Shown here in pieces: positions 30,098 through 38,641 of a DNA stretch of 64,000 nt (its first letter is position 1; the number at the start of each line of letters is the position of its first letter). Below the pieces are notes generated by a model that saw only the letters and a program-made list of their open reading frames with translations, did no database searches and was not told the DNA's origin. The position numbers and the translations under genes were made by a program. Origin of the DNA: Phocaeicola salanitronis DSM 18170 (lineage in GTDB: Bacteria; Bacteroidota; Bacteroidia; Bacteroidales; Bacteroidaceae); contig NC_015164.1 of the NCBI RefSeq assembly GCF_000190575.1, positions 1,612,001-1,676,000 of the forward strand, in the 5' to 3' direction.

Positions 30098-30133
30098 ATC
30101 GACCCGTTTCATAAGGAATAAACAAGGCTACTA

Positions 30134-30436
30134 CATATAGTAAAACAAAATTGGTTTGCGAAAAATGGAATAGAACACAGAGACACAAAGACACAGAGTT
30201 TTATTTTTGAGAGAACAGAGCTAACAGAGCAAATATCTGACTCTGAAAACTTTGCCTTCTCTATCTATTTATATGAATATCCGCAAACAGCCAATGTAGG
30301 GGCGTATCGCATACGCCCAGATGCGCCAACTTATCTACGTGGACGCTTTCGGGCGTATGCGATACGCCCCTACAGGCAATTGGGCAGAATGCGGATATTC
30401 AATTTATTTATTTCTCCGTGTCTCTGTGTTCTTTTG
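30134..30436 (-). repeat. Repeat R1 copy C, split by a nested R2 element
   Basis: The plus-strand left end (TATAGTAAAACAAAATTGGT then TTGCGAAAAATGGAA and AACACAGAGACAC) is the reverse complement of the right ends of copies A and B, so this copy is inverted. Its far arm (CTCCGTGTCTCTGTGTTC) is present but the terminal TTCGCAA is missing. An entire R2 element (30275-30400) lies between the two arms. Confidence 0.7.
30275..30400. repeat. Interspersed palindromic repeat family R2, copy i (inserted in R1)
   Basis: Ends GAATATCCGC and GCGGATATTC; next inside are GTAGGGGCGTATCGCATACG and its reverse complement; a CTACGTGGAC word lies at the centre. Other copies are at 31928-32054 and 46914-47041. 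Confidence 0.8.
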
Positions 30437-30438
30437 TA

Positions 30439-31632
30439 TTAATTCACAACAAAACGTTCGGAGAACAGTTTCAAGACTTCCGTAAACTCATCCGGAATCC
30501 TCTTCAAGGTTTCCTGCCTGATGGGTTTCGGCACTCCGCCGTAATACGCTTCGGCAATACTCCCCGCAATCGCTCCCATCGTATCCGCATCTCCTCCCAA
30601 TGAAACCGCCAGACGGACGGCACTTTCGTAATCCGTACTTTCCAAGAAAGCCAGTATGGATTCGGGCACGGAACCCTGACACCGGGAATCAAAACGGTAC
30701 GACGGACGTATTTCATCGCAAGTACGTGCCAAATCGTATCCGAACGCCTGCTCTACAAATGCCTTTATCTCCTGTTTCGCCTCGTTATGCCGGGCAAGGA
30801 AAATGCAGGCGGCTACGGCTTGCGCCCCTTTTATTCCCTCGGGATGATTGTGAGTCACCGAAGCGCTCCGGCTGGCTGCCTCCAAGGTTTCTTCCAAGGA
30901 ATCGAATGCCCATCCCACAGGACTGACACGCATCGCAGACCCGTTTCCGAAACTCCGGTAAGGTTGAGGGTTTTCTTCCGTCAGCCATTTTCGGAACATG
31001 CCTCCGTAGCCGGCATGCGGATAACGGTTTCCGTACCGTTGCATGATACGTGCCAAATCGTCTCCGTACAAGAGCCAGTCTGCATTGGCTACGGTCATTA
31101 CCGTATCATCGGTAAACCGGGAGCCTTCGGGAAAGAGCGGGAAATCCATGCGCTTCGTCCGGTAGTGTTCATAAACCGAACCGATTACATCGCCTGCCAC
31201 AGCCCCCAGCAGGAACCTGTCCTTCGGCAAATACAGCATCTCCAGCGTACGGTTGTCTTTCTGCCCATTAAAACGTGTCTGCAAAACCTGCATGAACAGG
31301 TCCTCCTTTGTCGCTTCGTAAAACAACGTCATACACGAACGGACCTTCATGGCATCCAGCATGCCAAATACAGATTCGGCGCTTTTCCCTGTCTGCAAAA
31401 AGGCAAGGGTAATCTCGCGCAACCGTTCCTTCAACACCGGATGAAGCCAATACGCCCGTGCTTCTTCCAAGCCGGATATACCGTAATAATGCGACGTCTC
31501 GCTTATGCCCAATCCCCGCAACTGGGGGAATATCCACCAAATCCAGTGGCTCGTCTTCCGCCCTGCCTTCACTTCGGCAAGGGCTTCCGCATACGTTCCC
31601 TGCTGTGCTGCCAAAAACCGTTCTATGTTCAT
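30439..31632 (-). CDS. DUF1810 - ADP-ribosylglycohydrolase fusion protein
   Basis: 397 residues from the ATG at 31632 (MNIERFLAAQQGTYAEALAEV). Residues 1-140 form a DUF1810 domain, recognised by KTSHWIWWIFPQLRGLG and YYGISGLEEARAYWLHPVL. The rest is an ADP-ribosylglycohydrolase of the ARH/DraG type, with AVAGDVIGSVYE, metal-ligand motif RFTDDTVMT and the second metal motif GGDADTMGAIAGSIAEAYYG, so the catalytic centre looks intact. ARH enzymes remove ADP-ribose from proteins, nucleic acids or small molecules; the DUF1810 role is unknown. It has its own promoter and is transcribed toward the AAA ATPase gene, with nested repeats between. A linked ADP-ribosyltransferase is not seen in the window. 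Confidence 0.88.
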   Translation of the reverse strand: MNIERFLAAQQGTYAEALAEVKAGRKTSHWIWWIFPQLRGLGISETSHYYGISGLEEARAYWLHPVLKERLREITLAFLQTGKSAESVFGMLDAMKVRSCMTLFYEATKEDLFMQVLQTRFNGQKDNRTLEMLYLPKDRFLLGAVAGDVIGSVYEHYRTKRMDFPLFPEGSRFTDDTVMTVANADWLLYGDDLARIMQRYGNRYPHAGYGGMFRKWLTEENPQPYRSFGNGSAMRVSPVGWAFDSLEETLEAASRSASVTHNHPEGIKGAQAVAACIFLARHNEAKQEIKAFVEQAFGYDLARTCDEIRPSYRFDSRCQGSVPESILAFLESTDYESAVRLAVSLGGDADTMGAIAGSIAEAYYGGVPKPIRQETLKRIPDEFTEVLKLFSERFVVN

Positions 31633-31658
31633 CGTTCTTTCGTTTAAAGATTGCCTAA

Positions 31659-31689
31659 CAAAGATAATCATTTATTTGAAGATAGCAAA
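31659..31689 (-). promoter_or_regulatory. Promoter of the ADP-ribosylglycohydrolase fusion gene
   Basis: Minus strand: TTTG (31689-31686), 19-bp spacer, TATCTTTG (31666-31659), 26 bp before the ATG at 31632. Confidence 0.8.
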
Positions 31690-31721
31690 CAAGAAAAACA
31701 ACACATATAGCTGCATCGCCG

Positions 31722-31917
31722 GCACGATTACTAATCGTGCAGCGTGACGATTACTAATCGTACAGCATGACGATTACTAATCGTACCGGAAATACCGTAT
31801 ATTCCAATCCCTCGGCATAATGAAGGAACCGGATTTGCAATCCGAAACCATTCGCGGATGATGCGGATTACAAATCCGCACATGACATTACGCTGGATTG
31901 CAAACCCAGCGTGACAA
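31722..31917. repeat. Three 23-bp tandem palindromes followed by further small hairpins
   Basis: ACGATTACTAATCGT, a 7-1-7 palindrome, occurs at 31724, 31747 and 31770, exactly 23 bp apart. Further short palindromes follow: GGATTTGCAATCC, GCGGATTACAAATCCGC and ACGCTGGATTGCAAACCCAG. No coding frame is seen. The spacer 31690-31721 includes one CATATAGCTGC word. Confidence 0.8.
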
Positions 31918-31927
31918 CATAAAATGC

Positions 31928-32054
31928 GGATATCCGCAAAAAGCCCATGTAGGGGCGTATCGCATACGCCCGAATGCGCCAACTTATCCACGTGGATGCT
32001 TTTGGGGCGTATGCGATACGCCCCTACAGTTTATTGGGTGAAATGCAGATATTC
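31928..32054. repeat. Repeat family R2, copy ii
   Basis: Ends GGATATCCGC and GCAGATATTC, arms GTAGGGGCGTATCGCATACG and reverse complement, centre TCCACGTGGA. Confidence 0.78.
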
Positions 32055-32062
32055 AAAAAAGT

Positions 32063-32147
32063 AATATATACTGCATACGCAGTTCCAGATAACTAAAACT
32101 GCCGGAGAAGATAACTCCATCAGCGGATGCAGTATATATTCTTTTTT
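32063..32147 (+). repeat. Hairpin with AATATATACTGCAT arms and T-run
   Basis: Arms 32063-32080 and 32123-32140 match in 17 of 18 positions and the right arm is followed by CTTTTTT. It could be a terminator, but no gene on this strand precedes it; more likely another repeat of the island. Confidence 0.55.
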
Positions 32148-32168
32148 AGAAGCTGAAGAATATTTCTT

Positions 32169-32376
32169 TATGCGAATCAGGAGTTATACTTTGCGTGTTT
32201 TAGAATTGTGCATTCCCACATCGCCTGCACGGACAACCTCAAAGAGGTTGAACCTCGCACGTCCGGCTCTTTCTTGCCTCGCACACTCGACAACCTCGAA
32301 GAGGTTGATTTAACTCCCAGCCCGCACCGGTGGTCGATAACTGCCTATAACTCCCTTTTAACTCCTGATTGACATT
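32169..32376 (-). repeat. Repeat family R4, copy b (reverse orientation)
   Basis: Ends GCGAATCAGGAGTTATA and TTTTAACTCCTGATTGACAT mirror those of copy a at 13854-14084. The right-hand 70 bp, reverse-complemented, match the left of copy a (AAAAGGGAGTTATAGG...GTTATCG). Inner hairpins AACCTCAAAGAGGTT and AACCTCGAAGAGGTT are specific to this copy. Confidence 0.72.
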
Positions 32377-32534
32377 CTTTATTGGAAATTTCGAACAGAC
32401 CTTATATGCACAGAAAAACGCAGACAATCGCGTTGTCCGATGCAATAAAATGCTTTTACAGACCTGTCCTGATGCCCCTTTGGCAAAGTTTGCAATAAAA
32501 CTTTTATTTTTTATATAAAAAACAAATCAATATG

Positions 32535-32566
32535 TTTGCTCATCTGAAATTTGTTACTTATATTTG
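32535..32566 (+). promoter_or_regulatory. Promoter of the fimbrial operon
   Basis: TTTG (32535-32538), 20-bp spacer, TATATTTG (32559-32566): exact consensus. The start of transcription should be near 32573, giving a leader of about 150 nt before the first gene. No inverted repeats flank it in the way expected of an invertible promoter. Confidence 0.85.
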
Positions 32567-32585
32567 TAGCCACTTTCAAAAGCAA

Positions 32586-32647
32586 TTGCATTCACATCCT
32601 ACAGACAATACCCGGTCAAAAAAAAGGCTTGAACAATAGGAATGCAA
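32586..32647 (+). promoter_or_regulatory. Leader hairpin of the fimbrial operon
   Basis: TTGCATT (32586-32592) pairs with AATGCAA (32641-32647), and CCTA with TAGG inside, enclosing a loop that contains a run of eight A. It lies wholly in the untranslated leader. A regulatory role is inference. Confidence 0.4.
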
Positions 32648-32726
32648 CTGGAAAGGCAAGAAATAGGATATTGAAAGAGATATATAAATTCTATTGATAA
32701 GAGATATTATAAAAAGGGTAAAAACT

Positions 32727-33299
32727 ATGAAACGTTTAATTTCTATCCTTTTCGTGTGTCTTGCCATTTCTGTATCTGCACAAAAGGTCGCGTTGAAAAC
32801 CAACGTGCTTTATGACGCAACGGCTACCATAAATGCTGGAATAGAAATCGGTCTGGCGCCGAAATGGTCATTGGATGTCTCGGGAAACCTCAACGCATGG
32901 GACATGTCGCACGGACGCAAATGGAAACACTGGTTGGCGCAACCCGAAGCCCGTTATTGGTTCTGCAACAGCTTTAGCGGACATTTTCTTGGATTCCACG
33001 CCCACGGAGGACAGTACAACGTAGGGAATCTGGACAACAGCATCATGTTTTTGGGAAGCGACCTGTCCAAACTCTCCGACTCCCGGTACGAAGGCTGGTT
33101 TGCCGGTGCAGGTGTCGCCTACGGCTACACGTGGATACTCAACAAGCACTGGAATTTTGAAATGGAGATTGGCATAGGCTATGCGTATACCAAATTCGAC
33201 CGCTATCCGTGTGCCTGGTGCGGTGAAAAGTTAGACAGCGGAGACCACCATTACTTCGGTCCCACCAAAGCTGCCATAAATTTAGTTTATGTATTCTAA
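32727..33299 (+). CDS. DUF3575 outer-membrane beta-barrel-like protein
   Basis: 190 residues with a cleavable signal peptide (MKRLISILFVCLAISVSAQ). The mature part begins KVALKTNVLYDATATINAGIEIGLAPKWSLDVSGN and alternates beta strands with aromatic turns (HWLAQPEARYWFCNSFSGHFLG, WNFEMEIGIGYAYTKFDRY), ending with the aromatic strand INLVYVF, as in small outer-membrane barrels. The ATG at 32727 gives the signal peptide its proper start. It is the first gene of the fimbrial operon; DUF3575 genes commonly open such loci in Bacteroidetes (recall), suggesting a role in anchoring or assembly. Confidence 0.85.
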   Translation: MKRLISILFVCLAISVSAQKVALKTNVLYDATATINAGIEIGLAPKWSLDVSGNLNAWDMSHGRKWKHWLAQPEARYWFCNSFSGHFLGFHAHGGQYNVGNLDNSIMFLGSDLSKLSDSRYEGWFAGAGVAYGYTWILNKHWNFEMEIGIGYAYTKFDRYPCAWCGEKLDSGDHHYFGPTKAAINLVYVF

Positions 33300-33311
33300 C
33301 ACTTCTCGACT

Positions 33312-34727
33312 ATGAAAGCAAAGCTATTTTTCAGCCTCCTGCTGAGCCTATATATAATAGGTGTCAACGCACAACGCATCCTGAACGGGCAAATCGAAAT
33401 CAAAGACCTCAACATCGCCCGGAACGAAGGCAACCTCTTCCTCTCGATGCGCATGGATGTGACCGCACTGGACGTGAAATCAGACGAGGAAATCATCCTC
33501 ACTCCTGCCCTGAAGAGCAGCGAAGAGACCTTCGTCAACCTGCCTGCGGTACGCATCAACGGACGGAACCGCTATTACCACCACCTCCGCAACGACAAGC
33601 TGGCGGACGAACCGTATTTCTACCGCACCGGAAAGGTAGACGAAATACACTACCAAGCCATGACACCCTATGCCGAATGGATGGACAATGCATCCGTGGT
33701 GATGGGCGAAGACCTGTGCGGATGCTGCAGCGAACTGCTGATGAACAACGATGACCTGCTGACCCAGCTGGATATGGCGCCGAAGGTATTCGAACCCTTG
33801 TTCGTGTACGTACAGCCCGAAGTGGAAACCGTGAAGACCCGCAACGTCAAGGGGTCGGCATTCATCGACTTCCCGGTCAACCAGACCGTCATCTACCCCG
33901 AATACCGCAACAATCCTTCCGAGCTGAAGAAAATCCAGCAGACCATCGATGTCGTAAAGAACGACCCCGATACCAAGATTACGGCCATCAGCATCAAGGG
34001 ATATGCATCGCCCGAAGGCTCGTATGCCAACAATACACGACTGGCAAAGGGCAGAACCGAAGCGTTGAAGAAATACGTGCAGGAACTGTACCACTTCGAC
34101 CCGTCTATCTTCACCACCGCATACGAACCGGAAGACTGGGAAGGGCTGGAACGCTATGTAGAAGCATCGGATTTGGCAGACAAGGAAGGCATCCTGGACC
34201 TGATTGCCGGTGACGAAGAGCCCGACCGCAAAGACGCTTCCATCAAGCGACGCTACCCCGACACGTATGCGTTCCTCTTGAAGAACTGCTACCCGGCACT
34301 CCGCCATTCCGACTATACCGTGGAATACATTGTGCGCTCGTACACCGATGTGGAAGAAGCCAAACGCATCATGAAGACCGCGCCGGGCAAGCTGAGCCTG
34401 CAAGAGTTCTACACCATAGCGAACACTTACGAATCGGGTACGCCTGCCTACAACGAAGTATTCGAGACCGCTGTGCGGATGTATCCCGACGACGAGACGG
34501 CAAACCTGAATGCTGCCAACGTAGCGATGAACAAGCGCGACCTGACTGCTGCCCGTAAGTATCTGGACAAAGCAGGCACAAGCAAAGAGGCCGAATATGC
34601 CCGTGGCGTATTAGAAGCCCTCGAAGGCAACTATGCCGAAGCGCAACCCCACCTGCAGAAAGCCAAAGAAATGGGCGTAACGGAAGCCAATGATTGCCTG
34701 AAGCAGATTGAAGAAATTACCAAATAA
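33312..34727 (+). CDS. DUF3868-OmpA-TPR protein of the fimbrial operon
   Basis: 471 residues. A signal peptide (1-20, ending GVNAQ) precedes a beta-rich DUF3868-type domain (about 20-180). A region at about 185-285 resembles an OmpA-like peptidoglycan-binding fold (VIYPEYRNNPSELKKIQQTIDVVKNDPD...ISIKGYASPEGSYANNTRLAKGRTEALKKYV). The C-terminal 100 residues carry TPR-like helices (ETANLNAANVAMNKRDLTAARKYLDKAG). The protein probably links the fimbrial base to the cell wall. It follows DUF3575 by 12 bp and precedes the major subunit gene by 25 bp. Confidence 0.85.
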   Translation: MKAKLFFSLLLSLYIIGVNAQRILNGQIEIKDLNIARNEGNLFLSMRMDVTALDVKSDEEIILTPALKSSEETFVNLPAVRINGRNRYYHHLRNDKLADEPYFYRTGKVDEIHYQAMTPYAEWMDNASVVMGEDLCGCCSELLMNNDDLLTQLDMAPKVFEPLFVYVQPEVETVKTRNVKGSAFIDFPVNQTVIYPEYRNNPSELKKIQQTIDVVKNDPDTKITAISIKGYASPEGSYANNTRLAKGRTEALKKYVQELYHFDPSIFTTAYEPEDWEGLERYVEASDLADKEGILDLIAGDEEPDRKDASIKRRYPDTYAFLLKNCYPALRHSDYTVEYIVRSYTDVEEAKRIMKTAPGKLSLQEFYTIANTYESGTPAYNEVFETAVRMYPDDETANLNAANVAMNKRDLTAARKYLDKAGTSKEAEYARGVLEALEGNYAEAQPHLQKAKEMGVTEANDCLKQIEEITK

Positions 34728-34752
34728 AGAACACGACAAAACATAGATTACA

Positions 34753-36474
34753 ATGAAAGCATTTGCTAACATATTCACCCTAAGCGCACTGGCTGTATGC
34801 CTCACGGCATGCAACGACGACATAGGCACGGGCAGCAACCTCCCTGCCGAAGAAAGCGAGGGCATCTACCTGAAATTCGCCTTGGACTTGCCAAGCGGAA
34901 GCGGAAGCAGGAGCAAAACAGATACCGAGGAAGGCGAAGACTATGGAAGCTCTTCCGATGGCACCGAAGTAAGCAAAGACCGCGAGAACCGCATCAGCCA
35001 GATTATGCTGGTCTTTACGGACGAGGATAACAACTACCTGACTTCGACCAACGTCACATCGGTTTCTCCTACGACAAGTACAGTAAATGAATACGTGATT
35101 ACCATTCCGCCCGAAAGGCTGGCAGACTATGTAAGCCCCGAACCGGAACAAGGAGAAGAAGCACAACAACGTGTTGCCAACGTCTATGCCTATTGCAACC
35201 CGACCCCCGAACTGCGTGCCTTAGCGGGTGCGGCTGAAGGAAGTACAGAGGTAACAAACTTTATACAAAAAGCCCACACCATTACCGATGACAAGAATGC
35301 ATCCGTATGGCAGGACAATAATTTCCTGATGAGCAATGCGGTGAAGCGTCAAATCGACTTACCTACCTCTTGGTACGACAATTTGAGTTCAAGCAGTGCG
35401 TTCGATATAGGCACGATTAAAGTAGAACGTTCCGTGGCGCGCTTTGATTACAAAGCCGTACATGATGACAACAAATATGTGGTACGTGACAATCTTGAAT
35501 CCCAAGATGAAGAATCAAAGAAAAACCCCGGCATCTACATCCAGCTGACCGATGTAGCCCTTATCAACATGAGCAAGAGTTTCTACTACCTGCGCCGGGT
35601 ATCGAAAAACGGACAAAATACCGAAGCCACCATCTGCGGCGTAGAAACGGCGAACAATTACGTGGTAGATACCGATGCTGCCGATAAGTTGAAGTATACA
35701 ACCGCTTCCAATTGGCCGAATAAGAGAGATAATTTCTTCTATAACTTGGAAAAACCTGATACGTGGAAATGGACTTCACTGGCAGCCATCAGCAAGAACG
35801 AGGAAGACAACACCATCGAGCCGGAGGATAAAAAAGGCTATCACATCTGGCGGTATGCTATCGAAAATACTATTCCCCAAGACAATGAAGGTGATGATGA
35901 ACTGCAAAAAAACGGTATCACTACCGGTGTGGTATTCCGGGCAAAAATAGGAAGAGAAGATAATAGCGATGTCACATGGACAGACGGAAATGATATCTAC
36001 GTATTCGATGACGTGCTGTATGGCGATTGGAATGCTGTAAGGGAATACGCAAAGGAGCATCCCAATGAAGATGTCGCATACGCTTATGAAGCGGTAGAAA
36101 GCGGAGATTATGAGCCAGAAAAAGCTGGATTTACCATCTATACACAAAACGAAGACGGAAACTACTACGCCTACTATTACTATTGGAACCGTCATCACGA
36201 CAATGAAAAAGAGCCCGATATGGGACCGATGGAGTTTGCCGTAGTACGCAACAATGTTTACAAGCTGAGTGTAGAGGCCATCTACCGTTTCGGATATCCC
36301 GAGGGAGAAACACCCGACTCGGAAACACCCGATGAAGAAGAACCCAAAGAAGATCCGGGACCAGACCCGGAACCGGACCCTGAAGTATTCCTCAAAGTAA
36401 ACGTACAAGTCTTGCCTTGGGTAGTGCGCGAGAATGAAATCTCATTCGGAGACAAAGATACGGGAACAAACTAA
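34753..36474 (+). CDS. Mfa1-type major fimbrial subunit
   Basis: 573-residue lipoprotein precursor (lipobox LTAC, Cys20). The C-terminal part carries the Mfa1-family end: YYWNRHHDNEKEPDMGPMEFAVVRNNVYKLSVEAI, a Pro/Glu/Asp-rich linker, then the terminal strand VFLKVNVQVLPWVVRENEISF. In related fimbriae such a strand completes the neighbouring subunit after proteolysis of the N-terminus. An Arg in SGSRS at residue 53 is a candidate cleavage site. It is third in the operon and directly precedes the FimB/Mfa2-like anchor gene, the same order as in mfa loci. It is likely the main shaft protein. Confidence 0.88.
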   Translation: MKAFANIFTLSALAVCLTACNDDIGTGSNLPAEESEGIYLKFALDLPSGSGSRSKTDTEEGEDYGSSSDGTEVSKDRENRISQIMLVFTDEDNNYLTSTNVTSVSPTTSTVNEYVITIPPERLADYVSPEPEQGEEAQQRVANVYAYCNPTPELRALAGAAEGSTEVTNFIQKAHTITDDKNASVWQDNNFLMSNAVKRQIDLPTSWYDNLSSSSAFDIGTIKVERSVARFDYKAVHDDNKYVVRDNLESQDEESKKNPGIYIQLTDVALINMSKSFYYLRRVSKNGQNTEATICGVETANNYVVDTDAADKLKYTTASNWPNKRDNFFYNLEKPDTWKWTSLAAISKNEEDNTIEPEDKKGYHIWRYAIENTIPQDNEGDDELQKNGITTGVVFRAKIGREDNSDVTWTDGNDIYVFDDVLYGDWNAVREYAKEHPNEDVAYAYEAVESGDYEPEKAGFTIYTQNEDGNYYAYYYYWNRHHDNEKEPDMGPMEFAVVRNNVYKLSVEAIYRFGYPEGETPDSETPDEEEPKEDPGPDPEPDPEVFLKVNVQVLPWVVRENEISFGDKDTGTN

Positions 36475-36504
36475 TAAAGAAATCAAACTAAAAAACGCAA
36501 CGCC

Positions 36505-37503
36505 ATGAAAGAATATATTACTATAGCCACGCGAAAAATACTCCCCATAGCCCTCCTGCTATGCACGCTGGCTTCCTGCATCAAGGACGATGAACTGGAG
36601 CCCTGCCCCAAAGGAGTATCCCTGCGCTTTGTCTACGATTACAACATGGAATATGCCAACGCTTTCCCCTCGAAAGTGGATTGCGTCACCCTCTATATCT
36701 ACGATGCGGACGGAAACTATGTAGCCACGCGCACCGAGACCGGCGATGTGCTGCAAGACGAAAACTACCGCATGCAAATCGACTTGGAAGAAGGGACATA
36801 CCAGTTTGTCGCTTACGGCGGACTTGCCTGCGGAGAGCATTCCTTCGCCCCCACCGCTGAACCGGGACAAGGAAGCGTGCGCTCAGACCTCCGTATCGCC
36901 ATGCAGGGAAACGGCGAGACCTCCAACGTCAAGCTGCACGACCTGTTCTATGGCAGCCTGGATGTAACGGTAGAAGGAGACTTCTACAAGGAGCATACCC
37001 TCTATATGATGAAGAATACCAACAACGTGCGGATTATCCTTCAGCAGCTCAACAACCAGCCGCTGGCAAGCGAGGACTTCGACTTCCGCATCACAGACGA
37101 CAATACCTTGTTCGACTATGACAACAGCCTCATCCCGAACGGCACCCTCACCTACGCTCCCTGGAGCCAAGGCGAAGAAACAGTAGGCGAAAGCGGAGGA
37201 GAAGATACGCAAGTGACGGTGGCATACGCCGAACTGTCCACTTCACGGCTCATGACCGGAAACCATCCGCGCCTGCTCATCACCGCAAGCGAAGACGGCA
37301 GAGAGATAGTAAACATCCCGTTGAACGACTACCTGCTGTTGCTGAAAAGCGACCTCTATGCCGACATGCCCGACCAGGAATTCCTCGACCGCGAAAGCGA
37401 ATGGTCGCTCATCTTCTTCCTGGACGACAACAACGTCTGGCTGCAGACCGTAATCGTCATCAACGACTGGGTAGTACGACTGAATAACATTCCATTATCA
37501 TGA
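36505..37503 (+). CDS. FimB/Mfa2-type fimbrial anchor lipoprotein
   Basis: 332 residues; lipobox LASC (Cys25) followed by IKDDELEPCPKG. The early mature sequence VSLRFVYDYNMEYANAFPSKVDCVTLYIYDADGNYV is the FimB/Mfa2 hallmark, and the C-terminal WSLIFFLDDNNVWLQTVIVINDWVVRLNNI closes the second beta domain. These proteins cap the base of the fimbria and hold it at the cell surface. Unlike the other subunits here, it has no Ser/Thr-Arg site 25-40 residues after the lipid cysteine, consistent with an unprocessed anchor. Its stop overlaps the next start (ATGA). Confidence 0.9.
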   Translation: MKEYITIATRKILPIALLLCTLASCIKDDELEPCPKGVSLRFVYDYNMEYANAFPSKVDCVTLYIYDADGNYVATRTETGDVLQDENYRMQIDLEEGTYQFVAYGGLACGEHSFAPTAEPGQGSVRSDLRIAMQGNGETSNVKLHDLFYGSLDVTVEGDFYKEHTLYMMKNTNNVRIILQQLNNQPLASEDFDFRITDDNTLFDYDNSLIPNGTLTYAPWSQGEETVGESGGEDTQVTVAYAELSTSRLMTGNHPRLLITASEDGREIVNIPLNDYLLLLKSDLYADMPDQEFLDRESEWSLIFFLDDNNVWLQTVIVINDWVVRLNNIPLS

Positions 37504-38621
37504 ACAGATACATCATACATATTGCTTACCTGTGCCTGACATTCTTCCTGCTTGCCTCTTGCAACAAGCAGGAGGATGCCATGCCGCAAGACGAAGGGAT
37601 GGTTACTCTCTCCATTTCTGCAGCTATGATATCACGGAGCGGTGATAGTGACGAGACCGGTGATGAAAACCGGACGTATGATGAATTGATGCATACACTT
37701 CGTATTATCATCTTTGATGAAAAAGGAGACAAAGAAGACGACAGACTGATTGATTTCATAAAAGAAGAAAAACGTGGGCTTTTCGAAACTCCCAAACCTG
37801 AATATTTTATTGTAAAGGCAAACGAAACCAAAACCATCTACCTGCTTGCCAATTGCGAAGACATACTTAAAGATAAAGAAATAAGCATAACCAATTTAGA
37901 CGCCATAGAACTAAAGACAGAAGATGAATGGTTCTCAGGCCAACCGCAAAATGAGAATTTCTTGCTTCCCGCTACTGCAAAATATACCATATCCGTAGGA
38001 AAAGAAAGCAAAGATTTAGGAACCTTGTATTTGGCGCATGCGGCAAACAAAATCAGTTTTGAGTTTACAAACAAAAGCGGACAAGAGATTACCATCAGCG
38101 AATGGCGATTGACTCCCATTGCCCAAAACTCTTACCTGATTCCGCACATCACCGATGAAAACGAAAATACACCGGAGGCAGAGAGATGGTATAATAAGGC
38201 TCAATACAAGAATGCAGACTTGAGTGGAGACGATGAAGGCGTTACGAATTACGATATTCCTACCGATGCCGATCAGAAGGAATTTAAGCAAACATGTGAA
38301 GTTACAATTGACGCAAACGCTTCTGAGCCTGCAACTCTTTACTCACTCGATGCACCTTTCTACTTACACGAAAGCAAAGCTAAGTTTGACCCGACAACAG
38401 GACAGCAACAATATACCGTTTCCTGTGTCATTAACGATCGGGTATACAGTGCCGTACTGCCTAATCTTCCCTCCCTTTTCCGAGGTACATATATAAAGAT
38501 AAAGGCCACTATCAAGTCGTTAGATGAGGGAGAGGAAGATCACGATCCTTTTGGCATCATCATCAATTGGCAACCAGGAGACGAGGTTGAGGGAGTGCTT
38601 GAACCTGCAGAAGAGAACTAA
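37500..38621 (+). CDS. Fimbrillin-family accessory subunit 1
   Basis: 373 residues; lipobox LASC (Cys21) followed by NKQED. The sequence after it, VTLSISAAMISRSGD, fits the first strand of a fimbrillin and a candidate Arg cleavage site (Arg46). Two beta domains follow: TLRIIIFDEKGDKEDDRLI is the usual fimbrillin N-domain strand pair, and the end carries GTYIKIKATIKSLDEGEEDHDPFGIIINWQPGD. It is translationally coupled to the anchor gene. Likely a minor shaft or tip-complex subunit; order in the fimbria cannot be told. Confidence 0.8.
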   Translation: MNRYIIHIAYLCLTFFLLASCNKQEDAMPQDEGMVTLSISAAMISRSGDSDETGDENRTYDELMHTLRIIIFDEKGDKEDDRLIDFIKEEKRGLFETPKPEYFIVKANETKTIYLLANCEDILKDKEISITNLDAIELKTEDEWFSGQPQNENFLLPATAKYTISVGKESKDLGTLYLAHAANKISFEFTNKSGQEITISEWRLTPIAQNSYLIPHITDENENTPEAERWYNKAQYKNADLSGDDEGVTNYDIPTDADQKEFKQTCEVTIDANASEPATLYSLDAPFYLHESKAKFDPTTGQQQYTVSCVINDRVYSAVLPNLPSLFRGTYIKIKATIKSLDEGEEDHDPFGIIINWQPGDEVEGVLEPAEEN

Positions 38622-38641
38622 ACCCGTAAAAACTTGAACGT

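Noticed and set aside
29975..30194. Extended N-terminus of the AAA ATPase as the default start
   Set aside because: A -7 box lies inside the extension and homologous proteins (recall) begin near MKRxxxxxLxxWK; kept only as an alternative.
30332..30345. CACGTG-type palindromes in R2 as parS sites
   Set aside because: The flanks (ATCCACGTGGAT, CTACGTGGAC) do not match the TGTTnCACGTGnAACA consensus and the copies are far from parAB.
31722..31917. Tandem palindromes as a CRISPR array
   Set aside because: Units are 15 bp with 8-bp conserved spacers; spacers are not unique and no cas gene is near.
32381..32726. Invertible promoter for the fimbrial operon
   Set aside because: No inverted repeats longer than about 8 bp flank the promoter and no recombinase gene is adjacent.
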